Positions 47,576 through 56,674 of a DNA stretch of 64,000 bases are shown here, one piece after another. This DNA is from Trichomonas vaginalis G3. Lineage: Eukaryota; Parabasalia; Trichomonadida; Trichomonadidae. Every line of letters starts with the position of its first letter. Position 1 is the first letter of the stretch. Made by a program: the position numbers and the translations under genes. The stretch lies in assembly GCF_026262505.1 (NCBI RefSeq), contig NC_067203.1:25587411-25651410 (forward strand), given 5' to 3'. The notes beneath the pieces were generated by a model. That model searched no databases and was not told the DNA's origin. It saw only the letters and a list, made by a program, of their open reading frames with translations.

Positions 47576-48480
47576 TTATAAGCGTTTTACATGGTAAACA
47601 TTGTGAATTCGTGAGACTTTAAACAATTTCGTAGCTTCTATTTCTTCTGTCAGTACATCGAATGTTTTAACAATGCCGAAGGTTTCTTTATACTTCTTCT
47701 TGACGTCAGATAGAAGGAAATCGTCAGCTGTTGGATAGTTTTTGTTTAGAAATGTCAACATGTCCATTTTATCTTCTGCTGGTTTCTCTGCCTCCCTCTT
47801 TAAGTCAGCATAGTCGTTTCTCATACGTTCTATCTCTTTGACGGAGTAGTTATATTTCCTAATTGCTGCCTTACATTTTGAACATTGCGGGTTCATTTTT
47901 GCGTTATATTCTGAAACCTTACCTGCTAGTATGACTAAGGCGTCAATTGCTCTCTTTAACTCAAAAGTTGCGGGTTTTATCTGTTCATTCCATATCTTAC
48001 CTCTTCTATCTTTATCTCTTATCTGCCATACACATTTTGCAACTAACGAAACAAAGTTGTCGTAGGTCTTAAACCCCAGATTTGTATATGTCAGAGATGT
48101 TCTTATATACCATATCGCAATCTTTGTCCATGACTTTGTGGTTGCAATGAAATCCAAGAAACTCATAGTTAACCTTTCGTATGAATTCTTTATTTTACTG
48201 AGTCAGTTGCTTTGACTTCTATTTCATCGAATTCTGGAATAGTAAGCTTTTGTTGTTGATTTCAGGCAATTTGGGTAAATGGTCAATAATATCCTGCATT
48301 TCATAAAGATACTTTCATTTGTTTCATCTTTCGCACTACAGTCTAAATTACTTGTTAAAAGTTCCTGCTTTATCTTCTGGATTTCTGTTTCGAAAGTATA
48401 TGAAGAAGGAATGAAGCTTTTCATCTCTACTAACATTGACGTAGGATTCATGACTAAAGAGTTTGGTGCTGTTGTTTGCT
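47576..48480 (-). pseudogene. Cassette gene, copy B (broken)
   Basis: Sister of 27929-28832, with MNPTSMLVEMKSFIPSSYTF, RDKDRRGKIWNEQ and MNPQCSKCKAA all recognisable. Amino-acid changes are moderate, so the two cassettes are older than the two integrase copies. About three or more breaks. Confidence 0.6.
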
Positions 48481-48567
48481 AACATGTTCTTACAATAAAA
48501 ATAAAAAAATATTTTTTTAAAAAAAACCAACTTATTTTTATTTCGGGAAAACTCATGACAAATTCAT

Positions 48568-48617
48568 GAGGTTAGAAAAGAGGTTAGAAAAGAGGTTAGA
48601 TATACCCTTCTACCCTA
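48568..48617 (-). repeat. Iteron module, GGTTAG type (cassette B right)
   Basis: Three GGTTAGA words at 12-base steps, then a centre reading TATACCC instead of TCTAACC, then CTACCCTAAA. The centre is an imperfect palindrome here. Confidence 0.75.
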
Positions 48618-48727
48618 AAATATATTTTTGCCGAATTCATGAGTTTTGGTTGAAAGAATACGGTGGAGCCAAAAGTGGCTCGACCTCAAAACAAGCATTT
48701 TCTGTATAAAATTCATGAAAATTCAAG

Positions 48728-48802
48728 AGGGTAGAAAAGAGGTTAGAAAAGAGGTTAGATATACCCATCTACCCTAAATTATATTTTTGCTGAATTCAGC
48801 AA
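48728..48802 (-). repeat. Additional iteron module with outer palindrome
   Basis: GGGTAGA, GGTTAGA twice, ATACCCATCTACCC, then AAATTATATTTTTGC and the palindrome TGCTGAATTCAGCA at its right edge. It repeats the cassette B right end about 160 bases on; between them lies a GAGCCA/TGGCTC hairpin near 48.67 kb. Confidence 0.75.
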
Positions 48803-48849
48803 CAAAATTCAAATTGTAAACGGTTTAATAGAAAAAGTGTTATTTTTTC

Positions 48850-49044
48850 ATGTCCGAAGACTCGAAGGTGCAACACTTCCAAAATACCGACGAACTCAGA
48901 AGAGCAGCATGGCAGTATGTTCTTGACAACTTCTTTGAGTTCTCCAGGAACACCTTGGAAAATGCTGAAGAACTCCGACACAGAGAATTTGGAGAAATTG
49001 CACTCCAATACTACCTTGACAAACAAAGGGTAAACAAAGGGTAA
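48850..49044 (+). CDS. Small acidic protein, 64 aa
   Basis: First gene of a compact, less A+T-rich block. MSEDSKVQHFQNTDELRRAA with a helical core (WQYVLDNFFEFSRNTLE). Its leader is ATTTTTTC directly before ATG, unlike the TTTTTATC box. Function unknown. Confidence 0.5.
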   Translation: MSEDSKVQHFQNTDELRRAAWQYVLDNFFEFSRNTLENAEELRHREFGEIALQYYLDKQRVNKG

Positions 49045-49084
49045 AATAAGACTAAAAACTTAACGTTTAAAAAGTGACATTTTT

Positions 49085-49285
49085 ATGAGCTCCGAGTCAC
49101 CGAGAAAACTTGGTCAGATGTTAGCAGCTTACTTCCCTGAGGAGGATGGAAGCGTTACATACGTAAGGTTCAAAAACAACGAACCTGGAATTGCGTACCA
49201 AATTCGCAATTACATGACCATGGAAGAGTACGAAAGGTTCCTACAAGAGAAACCTGCTCTAAACAACTCAGAAAAGAAAGAATAA
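49085..49285 (+). CDS. Small protein, 66 aa
   Basis: MSSESPRKLGQMLAAYFPEE, then a beta-like part (GSVTYVRFKNNEPGIAYQIR) and a charged tail. Leader ACATTTTT before ATG, shared with neighbours in this block. The VxFKNxExG pattern has a weak echo in the 35-residue product at 52229-52336 (YEFETKNGVTRPVRFKFE). Unknown. Confidence 0.5.
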   Translation: MSSESPRKLGQMLAAYFPEEDGSVTYVRFKNNEPGIAYQIRNYMTMEEYERFLQEKPALNNSEKKE

Positions 49286-49348
49286 AAAGTTTAACTCGTA
49301 ATTGTTTATTTTTTTACTTGTATGGGCAAGCTGCAAGAATGAAGTCGA

Positions 49349-49891
49349 CTATCTCGTCTTTGTCTTGACCAGTTGGACTGCTCTTGCGAGTACGTCTGTT
49401 TTGCGGTCTCCAGCTGGTGTCTGACCTTCGTAATTGCGCATGTTCTTGAGAGCTCCAACTGTAAATGGTTGTAGGATGAAGAGTCTCTCAGACTGCTTGA
49501 GGTAGTCTTCACGGTCACGAACCGAATCTGTGGTACGAGTCGAATCGGTCGATTTGAGGGAAGAGACTGAAAGCCTGTCTTCTTCCATTGGGGTAGTAGC
49601 ATACTCTTTGCGTAAGCGGTTCAGACCTTCCTCGAACTCTTGGTCTCTCTTGGATTGAGATTGGAATTGTGGGGCAGGGTTTTGCATAAACATCCAAGGG
49701 TTGGGGAAGTAAGGCATAGGCTGAGGAGGAGGGTAGTTCGGGAAGCCTTGTGGTAGGTAGTAACCTTGAGGTGGAAATTGGTAGTAATTTGGTGGAGGGA
49801 CTTGCTGGAACTGAGGTTGCTGAGGTGCAGGGGCTGGTGCTTTAGGTTCCTCTGGTTTGGGAATGGGCTCGGTTGGTGGTACGTCGGACAT
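49349..49891 (-). CDS. Pro/Gln/Tyr-rich protein, 180 aa
   Basis: The ATG of MSDVPPTEPIPKPEEPKAPA is taken; frame upstream runs through a palindromic repeat and is not coding. Residues 1-95 are extremely Pro/Gln/Tyr rich (PPNYYQFPPQGYYLPQGFPN); 95-180 are helical and charged (REDYLKQSERLFILQPFTVG). Low-complexity tails like this occur in virion tegument-like proteins; function not known. Confidence 0.5.
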   Translation of the reverse strand: MSDVPPTEPIPKPEEPKAPAPAPQQPQFQQVPPPNYYQFPPQGYYLPQGFPNYPPPQPMPYFPNPWMFMQNPAPQFQSQSKRDQEFEEGLNRLRKEYATTPMEEDRLSVSSLKSTDSTRTTDSVRDREDYLKQSERLFILQPFTVGALKNMRNYEGQTPAGDRKTDVLARAVQLVKTKTR

Positions 49892-49906
49892 CTGTTTGTG
49901 GCTTAA

Positions 49907-50140
49907 CCGTCGGAAGGAAAAACCTTTCCTGTCGGAAGGAAAAACCTTTCCTGTCGGAAGGAAAAACCTTTCCTGTCGGAAGGAAAAACCTTTCCTGTCG
50001 GAAGGAAAAACTTTTTCTGAAGTTCGACCAAAAGTTCTCAATTTTCGAAAATTTGAATGGTTTACGGACGGACAACTGGAAGAGTTCTTCCTGTCGTCGG
50101 GAAAATTTTTTCCAGTTGTCGGGAAAATATTTTCCTGTCG
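49907..50140. repeat. 22-bp palindromic tandem repeat plus hairpins
   Basis: GGAAGGAAAAACCTTTCCTG TC repeats five times between about 49914 and 50010, each unit able to form a GGAAGG/CCTTTCC hairpin. Further right GGGAAAATTTTTTCC and GGGAAAATATTTTCC (about 50099-50135) follow the same idea. It lies between two divergent genes, so it may be their shared promoter region. Confidence 0.75.
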
Positions 50141-50141
50141 G

Positions 50142-50531
50142 ATGGAAGGACTCGGAATACCAGAAGGATTTGACGAGGCAATTTACCTTATAGAGATAAA
50201 TGAAGTTGTTAAGCAGTACTTGCGCAGGGTAATGAAGCCCAAGGTCAAGTTCACCACTATTTCTGGAAGGTCTACACTTCAGCTCGAGACTTCGACTGGA
50301 ATTCCAATTCAAATACCAGACGGGACAGCCTACGATGGCATAAAGGACGCCAAAAGAGAAGCTCTTGTTAAGTTCCTAAACAAACGTCCTTGGATAAAAA
50401 TACCAAACAAGGAGAACCCCCTACCCCATATGAAATTGGCAATTCAGTCTCTCCTTCACTTCTCGGGTCAGCCGTTCTACATAACCTGTGAAGGCGACAT
50501 CCAACCAGTTCAGTCAACCTTAACGTTTTGA
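50142..50531 (+). CDS. Unknown protein, 129 aa
   Basis: MEGLGIPEGFDEAIYLIEIN with a beta-rich middle (VKFTTISGRSTLQLETSTGI) and a C-terminal YITCEGDIQPVQSTLTF. The ATG directly follows the hairpin repeat. No family recognised; compact, ordered composition suggests a real protein. Confidence 0.55.
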   Translation: MEGLGIPEGFDEAIYLIEINEVVKQYLRRVMKPKVKFTTISGRSTLQLETSTGIPIQIPDGTAYDGIKDAKREALVKFLNKRPWIKIPNKENPLPHMKLAIQSLLHFSGQPFYITCEGDIQPVQSTLTF

Positions 50532-50557
50532 GTAAAAACATTTTTTTCATTTTTTGA

Positions 50558-51142
50558 ATGAAGCAAGTTAAATTCGTCCCACACCAATCTCAATGGACCG
50601 ATGAAGAGTTTCAAGCTATGGTTGAAGGTGTTGAGAACGACATAGACGGCGAACTTGAAGGAGCTCAAACCACAATTGCAACCAAAATTGCACAAGTCAA
50701 GGAACAGATAGCTCCACTTAAAGCTACCAAAGCTACTCTTGACCTCATGGATAGTTACCGTTTAGATGTCAAGAGTGGAATAAGACAATTAAAATTAAAA
50801 CTTCTAAACTACGAAGCTATACTCCAAAAGTTAGCAGAAATGAGAAGACTTTACCAGAGCTACTTACATGTAAGGGACTTACCTTCAAGCAGTCCGACCA
50901 AAGATGAATTTTCTGACATTGTCCCAATTTTGTCCGAAAGTCAGCTCAGATGTTTTGAACTGCTCCCAACATATCCAGAATATGAACGTTTGCCTGAACT
51001 CTTCCGCAATCTCAAAAAACGTTTTTTGGTTCTCATGTTCGAAACTTTTATCGGAAGAGACAACAAACGTTCAGAAGAAGAACAAGATATTATTTTAAAC
51101 TTGTTGTATGACTTAACCGTCATAACAAGCTTTTTGAAGTAA
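50558..51142 (+). CDS. Coiled-coil protein, 194 aa
   Basis: MKQVKFVPHQSQWTDEEFQA, a helical heptad region at about 30-105 (TTIATKIAQVKEQIAPLKAT) and a helical C-terminal domain with a Leu-rich end. Leader ATTTTTTTCATTTTTTGA before ATG. No known domain. Confidence 0.55.
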   Translation: MKQVKFVPHQSQWTDEEFQAMVEGVENDIDGELEGAQTTIATKIAQVKEQIAPLKATKATLDLMDSYRLDVKSGIRQLKLKLLNYEAILQKLAEMRRLYQSYLHVRDLPSSSPTKDEFSDIVPILSESQLRCFELLPTYPEYERLPELFRNLKKRFLVLMFETFIGRDNKRSEEEQDIILNLLYDLTVITSFLK

Positions 51143-51174
51143 AACCGTCATTCTCAAACCACTTCATTTTTTCG

Positions 51175-51351
51175 ATGTCCGAACAAGCACCGAAGCCGAA
51201 CACAATGGCAGATGTCCTTTCAATGTTGCCAGACAAGCGCCCAGTTCAAATTCAAATTTTGAATTTGAAAGCTCATCTGACAAACACCGTTAAGACTCTC
51301 CAAAGTAGTCTTATGGAAGAGATGACCAACTCAAAGCCGATGTCCTCATGA
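51175..51351 (+). CDS. Small protein, 58 aa
   Basis: MSEQAPKPNTMADVLSMLPD, then VQIQILNLKAHLTNTVKTLQ. Leader CATTTTTTCG before ATG. Its TGA overlaps the ATG of a following 53-codon frame (51348-51509, MNQASNEKCLNDLTETLRIY), so the two are either coupled genes or parts of one damaged gene. Confidence 0.4.
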   Translation: MSEQAPKPNTMADVLSMLPDKRPVQIQILNLKAHLTNTVKTLQSSLMEEMTNSKPMSS

Positions 51352-51512
51352 ACCAAGCTTCCAATGAGAAATGCCTGAATGATTTGACGGAAACCTTGCG
51401 CATTTACGCGAGAGAGAACCGAGACCTTGCCAGACTCATCTACCGTTTCTTCGAAGAGATAGACGCCATCTGGAAGGTACTCGGAAAGGACAGAACTCCA
51501 ACACCGTAATTC

Positions 51513-51905
51513 GTGAGTACCAAATTGAAGAAGGAATTGTCGAGAAGAAGAAGAGAGAAACACGAAGAAGAAGAGAAACACGAAGAAGAAGAGGAAGAAG
51601 AGAAACACGAAGAAAAGGAAGTTTGGGCAACCCTTGTTGCCGATGACAGTTATGAAATTTCCCAACCCTACCCATACAAAATCCGCAACAAGGAGACAGG
51701 CAAGGTTCTTACCCCAGTCCTCAACAACTTGGGACACTTGAACCTTAACCTTCGGAATCGCGGTTCAATCTCCATGGGCAAGCTTGTCGCAATTCAATGG
51801 GTTCCAAATCCAGCAAGAAGACGAAGGTCAGACACATTGACGGTGACAAGCTCAACAACCGTAAGGAGAACCTCGAGTGGTTCTAAGAGTAAAAAAATTT
51901 TATTT
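51513..51905 (+). pseudogene. HNH-endonuclease-like region (broken)
   Basis: After a Lys/Glu-rich low-complexity lead come blocks typical of NUMOD4/HNH homing-type endonucleases: LGHLNLNLRN, KLVAIQWVPNP and a HIDGDKLNNRKENLEWF-like block. These enzymes cut DNA and often promote spread of mobile DNA. The region looks broken, with about one break. Confidence 0.55.
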
Positions 51906-51952
51906 TAGGGGGAAACCCCGAGTAAATTTAGGTGTTTATTTAGTTAAGTAGC

Positions 51953-52198
51953 TTAAATTAATGAGAATTTGGACAAGTAGTTCCTGACCCTGAATTGGAC
52001 TCTTTCGTCATCCCAGTTGCGTAGGAGGTCGTCCCAGAGGAGTTGGTAGAATTGCCAATCCAAGGACGATTTGTCCTCCCAGGCATTGAGGATGTACTGC
52101 TCGTAGAGTTTCATGACCTCTGCCTTGCACCAGACACCCTCTCCCTTGGAACGTAAGGCTTCTTCGAAGTGCTCGAATGCGATTGGCTGCGTGACCAT
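51953..52198 (-). CDS. Small protein, 81 aa
   Basis: First ATG gives MVTQPIAFEHFEEALRSKGE; Trp- and charge-rich helical sequence (WEDKSSLDWQFYQLLWDDLL). Last gene of the compact block on the minus strand. Unknown. Confidence 0.45.
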   Translation of the reverse strand: MVTQPIAFEHFEEALRSKGEGVWCKAEVMKLYEQYILNAWEDKSSLDWQFYQLLWDDLLRNWDDERVQFRVRNYLSKFSLI

Positions 52199-52228
52199 CT
52201 GAAATGACACTTTTTGTCCGTTTGGTCA

Positions 52229-52336
52229 ATGTTTGTGTCTCGTGCCATAGTCGACGAAAATACAAACAAACAGGTTATATATGAGTTTGAGACCAAGAAT
52301 GGTGTAACTCGACCTGTCCGATTCAAATTCGAATAA
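52229..52336 (+). CDS. Very small protein, 35 aa
   Basis: MFVSRAIVDENTNKQVIYEF and ETKNGVTRPVRFKFE. Shares a YxFExKNG/VRFK pattern with the 66-residue product at 49085-49285, so it may be a shortened relative. Weak support. Confidence 0.3.
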   Translation: MFVSRAIVDENTNKQVIYEFETKNGVTRPVRFKFE

Positions 52337-52343
52337 AAATTTT

Positions 52344-54487
52344 TTATTTCATGCAATGTTTAACTATTTCACCATCTTCTTTAACCCAGTACTTCCTTTT
52401 CGATATTACATGAACTTCGGTGAAAATTTTGTCCAATTTGAATTGACCCATCTTTTCACCGACCATGCCCATTTCAATGAGTTTGTTATAGCCTTCTTCG
52501 TTCGTCATGAGTGCGTCAATGTTCTCATAGTAAACCTTCACTTTGGATTTGACTTCGGAGAAGAATTTGTTGTAGTTGTCAAGGACTGCCTTTGCGAACT
52601 GAGGGTAAGACCAATGTTCGACAATAGGTTTTAATGTGGTTACTAAGCCACTTTGACCTTGAGTGAATTCGTACTTCAAAACAAAAGGAGAAAACCTTTC
52701 AACAAAGTTGTCGACCTTCTCATAATGTTTACTCTTCATCTCTTGAGGTTTCTTAATGGAATATCCCCATGTCGAATTCATAAGCAATTTGAGTGTCATT
52801 GCAAGTTTGGGGTTTGAAGCTTTCCTAATATCATACAGTTGTTGTATGACTTTTCCAACTGTATAGTTCCTTCCTGGGAACTCACCATCTTCGTTTGGAA
52901 TTCCAGTGGAATATATTGGACAAACCTCATGTATGCAGCGTTAAGGTCGACATAGTATATCTTTTCATCTGAGTCGAACTTGTCGCAACCAATGGTCCAG
53001 TTTGTGGAAATTCAAGTGAGTCTCTTATCTTCTGAGAAACTTCTCCTGTTATCTCATAAACATCGTCGAAGCAACCTGTTTCATATAAAACCTTCTGACC
53101 TAACTCAGATGCTCTCCAATACAATTTGACGTCAATTGGATGTCTCAATGGAAGTTTGTTTATAGCATCTTGAAGTTCTTGCAACCTCATTGGAAGTTCT
53201 TCTGGTTCAGGTTGGTATCCGAACAATCCAACTCCTTTTGGAATTGTGTACTTCTTTTGTACTAGAACTTTGTCTGGAACAACTTTTGGTCTTGCTAACA
53301 ATGAAAAGTTTGTTTCGTCTTTTGGTACAAAAGTTTCTGTCAGCTTGTCATCTGGAATTGGTTCCAACAAACCTTTCTCGAAAAGAATGTTTACAGCTCT
53401 GACAATGTTGCACTTGCCTTTTCCGAACAATGGGTTTGTAAGACTTTCGTTCAACATGAAGTGGTTGTGGACAATTACAATCTTCAACCATGGTAATTTG
53501 TCAACAACATAGTCGTCATGTGAAGAACCTTTAGCTGTAGGTATGTTGACTCGGATATTGACATTTGCCAACGGTGCAATTTTTGCCAATTGACCTCTGA
53601 GAATGTACCTTGTCTTCACACATGACTCAAGATACTTCATCTTCTCATCTGTAACAAGACCAGAGTTCCTGAGACATGTAAGAATACAAGGTTCATTGAC
53701 AATTGTTTCAATTGAATTGTAAATTCCATACCTTGTCAAGTCAATGTCAGACTTATTTATGAACGGGAAGTATCCAGCATGTTGTCTGACTGCTTGAGGG
53801 TTAGGTTGGTACCATTCGAACTTGACACTTGCAATTCCTTCAATTGCATTCAAAATATCTGAGTCGGAGTCAACCATTTGTTCTCTCTTTGTAGTCTTGA
53901 AAGCGTCAAGAAGTTTGCAGCTGTTGTGACATTGCCATGTGCATAGTAAATGTGACCATCCAAATCTGTTATGGTCAATCTGAGATTGTATCCTTTCTTA
54001 TTTCCGTCTTGTATGCAGCAAGTACACCCATGAAGCCTTCTTTGTTCTTTCCTTCGTCAAAGTTTACTGTAAAGGTTCGACCAGATGTAATTTGACTTCG
54101 AACTTCACGATACTTTTCATATGCATATCTTGTTCTTTCCATGGGAGCATGTGCGTCTTCACCTTTTCCTTTTTTCCTTCTCAAAGGATGCAATTGTTCG
54201 TCATGTTTCCAGTAGAATCTGGCAAAGCCGTCGTGTCCTTCAACTTGAGGTTCACTAACATCGAAAGGCATGTCCATAAGACGTTCTTCTTCTAACCTCT
54301 CTAGTCTGTTTGGATAATTTGCGCGTGCTGTTTCTAAGTCCATTTCGTAGCGAAGACCAGACAATTTGTCATAGACTTTTATGGGTCTTCCCTTCCTATA
54401 TTTAAAATTCTTCGAAACTCTCCAACCATATCTTTGTAACTCTGCTTTTATTCTAGCAGACTTTCTATCCATTCTATATGGGGGCAT
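52344..54487 (-). pseudogene. POLB: DNA polymerase B of mosaic B (broken)
   Basis: Polymerase motif B (LLMNSTWGYS), a motif C position (VYYENIDALM) and a DLNAAYM motif A region are visible, and upstream a region with NEPCILTCLRNSG and HNHFMLNESL that matches the Cys...His N-terminal part of PolB A. The start at MPPYRMDRKSARI follows a TTTTTAT box; this leading 170-residue part (YGWRVSKNFKYRKGRP) may be a separate DNA-binding domain. A clearly different lineage from PolB A. About four breaks. Confidence 0.6.
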
Positions 54488-54519
54488 TTTTATAAAAATA
54501 AAAAAATGTTTTTTTTTCT

Positions 54520-55104
54520 TTACTTTACATAACCGCCTGCTGCCATAAGTCTTTGACGCCAACCCATACCAGCTAATGAAGGTTGGCTTGGTTTAGTTTG
54601 GAAACTAACCTTTGGTTTTGGTTTTTCTTCAGTTTGTGGCTTCCCTTCTTCTATTGGTTTTTCGTCACTTTTCGGTTCCTCTGACTTTACCTCACTTGCA
54701 GGTATGGTTGTGTCGTCAACATCTTCATAAATATCATATGCCATTTGTTTTTGTTTTCCTTTCAACTTTTTGTGTTTGTTGTAAAGTTTAGAATATTTCG
54801 ACTCTAAGTCAATGAGATGTTCTATAATGAACTGTTGGTCGGTGAAGTAAACTTTTCCATCTGTTGTCTCGAAAGCTCCTTCAGACTTCAATATTTTATT
54901 TGTGAGAGTCTGTTTTCTTTTTTGAGATACTAGCCGTTCATTTCTATGAAAAGTGACTTTATAGTTAGGGTTTGTATTTCCAGACTGGCACTTTCTATTA
55001 TTGAATTTTTTCTCTTCATCTGTAAGTTCTTTGACAGGTTTTGACAATGGTTCTGAACTTTTGTTTGTGGTGTCAAATCTACGCGTTTCAACTTCTTCGG
55101 TCAT
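54520..55104 (-). CDS. Charged Polinton protein, 194 aa
   Basis: MTEEVETRRFDTTNKSSEPL, a basic middle (NERLVSQKRKQTLTNKI), a helix (EHLIDLESKYSKLYNKHKKL), then acidic Pro/Lys repeats and a closing GMGWRQRLMAAGGYVK. Leader TTTTTTACTGAGATGAA, shared exactly with the next gene upstream. Possibly a virion core protein by composition only. Confidence 0.5.
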   Translation of the reverse strand: MTEEVETRRFDTTNKSSEPLSKPVKELTDEEKKFNNRKCQSGNTNPNYKVTFHRNERLVSQKRKQTLTNKILKSEGAFETTDGKVYFTDQQFIIEHLIDLESKYSKLYNKHKKLKGKQKQMAYDIYEDVDDTTIPASEVKSEEPKSDEKPIEEGKPQTEEKPKPKVSFQTKPSQPSLAGMGWRQRLMAAGGYVK

Positions 55105-55160
55105 TTCATCTCAGTAAAAAATTTTAGTTTGGTTTGTTTTCAACTGGTTGTTTAGGTTTT

Positions 55161-55280
55161 TTAAGTCGGTCTAAAACTTTCCTGAGGTATAGGAAGAACT
55201 TGACAAACACGTGGTTGTGTAACTGCTGGAAGTCGACAAATCCATCTTGAACCCATTTGTCTCAATGCTGTATTGTTCAT
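55161..55280 (-). CDS. Small protein, 39 aa
   Basis: MNNTALRQMGSRWICRLPAV, ending IPQESFRPT. It has the same TTTTTTTACTGAGATGAA leader as the gene at 55104, which is the main reason to believe it. It may be the start of a longer decayed gene. Confidence 0.35.
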   Translation of the reverse strand: MNNTALRQMGSRWICRLPAVTQPRVCQVLPIPQESFRPT

Positions 55281-55701
55281 TTCATCTCAGTAAAAAAATT
55301 TACATTCCCCACGTTTGAGGTGGTTGAGGTTGGTTGTTGTTTACCCACTGTGTGTGCATGGTTAATATCCTCTGTTAAAGAATCTTTCACCTTGGTCCAT
55401 ATAGTGCCCTGCTTGTTATAGTAGTCATTTGCTTTGTTATAGTAGTTTCCTGCTTGTCTTCCTACATTGTCATCCATCCTTGAACTTTTCCTCTTGTTTC
55501 AGGATTTGGAATAAGATTTGCTGCATCTCGTGCTACCTCCCAACCTTTCTGTACAGTTTGTATAATAGGCTGTGCTTTCTCTTTCAGTATACCTAATGTA
55601 CTCAAAATCTTCCTTCCAATTCCAAATGCACCTCTGGCTAGTGTTCCACTGCGGGCAAAAAATCTGGATGCAACTCCTGCTAATGCGCCAAATAAACCCA
55701 T
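55277..55701 (-). pseudogene. Amphipathic virion-type protein region (broken or two overlapping genes)
   Basis: Starts MGLFGALAGVASRFFARSGT, an amphipathic Gly/Ala/Arg helix, then IGRKILSTLGILKEKAQPII. The later part has NYYNKANDYYNKQGTIWTKV. The start resembles that of the protein at 37312-37839 and suggests a membrane-active minor capsid protein. Reading is not continuous. Confidence 0.4.
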
Positions 55702-55721
55702 TTCTTATGGGTTAAAAAATG

Positions 55722-56674
55722 ACGAATCCAAACAAGGACCCTATGTTTCTAAGGCAACAAAGAAAGCACTCATGATAAAAATCTTTAGTTCAACACCAAA
55801 TGCTTGGTTTATGGATATCTTGGAAAACATTCCGAGGTATAGAGAAGATGGACCACCATACTGGCTAATATTTGTGGTCAAAACACAAGATACTGTGAAG
55901 CCATACCATTACAGTCCAAAAATATTTTAGATGTGAAAACTGCTTTGACGATATTCGTTGACAAATACCATCCAACAAAACTGACATCTGACTATGAAAG
56001 TTCTTTCAAATCAGATGATATTAAAAACTATCTGCGTTCAAAAAATGTAAACCAATATTTCATTGTCGACCAAAACCATTCTGCTCTTGTGTCATTGACA
56101 GTTGTATAAAAATCTTAAGAGACTTAAACCAACCACAAGGTGGTGAAGCAAATGAAATGTCATATGACGACAAATATAGACATTTCTCCATGGCAAAGAT
56201 GAGACAAGTTTTAAATATTTACAATAGCCGTAAACAAAAAGGTTTGGGAAACCACTCCCCGAAGAAATGAAAAACAACCCTGACTTAGAGAAAGACTATA
56301 TATTTAATAGTTTAGTCAAAAGAGACAAACAAGAAAGAATGCCAGGCTTCAAACTTAAGAAAGGTGACAAAGTAAAAATAGAAATACCTAAACGCGACCC
56401 ATATGAAAATACTATTGACTATGACAACAATGGGAACTCGACAGGTACTCACATTCGTGTTCGTAAAAATAGAAGAAAGTATACAAGAGAATATTATGAA
56501 GTTTTAGGCAAACATGGCAAAATGTACAGACTGCAAGCAGAAGATAAAACGACTATTGTCAGACCTCGTTTCAAACTTGTCAAAGTTCAAGGTGGTATAC
56601 TTTCAAAGACAGTTCCTAACAAATATAAGACAACTCCTGACGAATATGCTAAAGAAGTTGAAAATGACGACTAA
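55722..56674 (+). pseudogene. INT: Second integrase type (broken)
   Basis: An rve-type core is recognisable (NAWFMDILENIP, LTSDYESSFKS, DQNHSALV) followed by the SH3-like C-terminal part FKLKKGDKVKIEIPKRDPYE and a basic tail. Sequence similarity to the integrase of Polinton A is low, so it comes from another Polinton lineage. It lacks the chromo-like tail. About three breaks. Confidence 0.6.

Larger units (their letters stand above)
47499..48638. mobile_element. Iteron-bounded gene cassette, copy B
   Basis: Ends read GAATTCAGCAAAAATA on the left and GAATTCGGCAAAAATA on the right in mirror orientation, each followed by iterons built from GGTAGA and GGTTAG words. It encloses a decayed sister of the cassette A gene and, as in A, follows KilA-N coding sequence (a 3' remnant at 47.43-47.48 kb). 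A further right-type end follows at 48728-48802. Confidence 0.6.
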
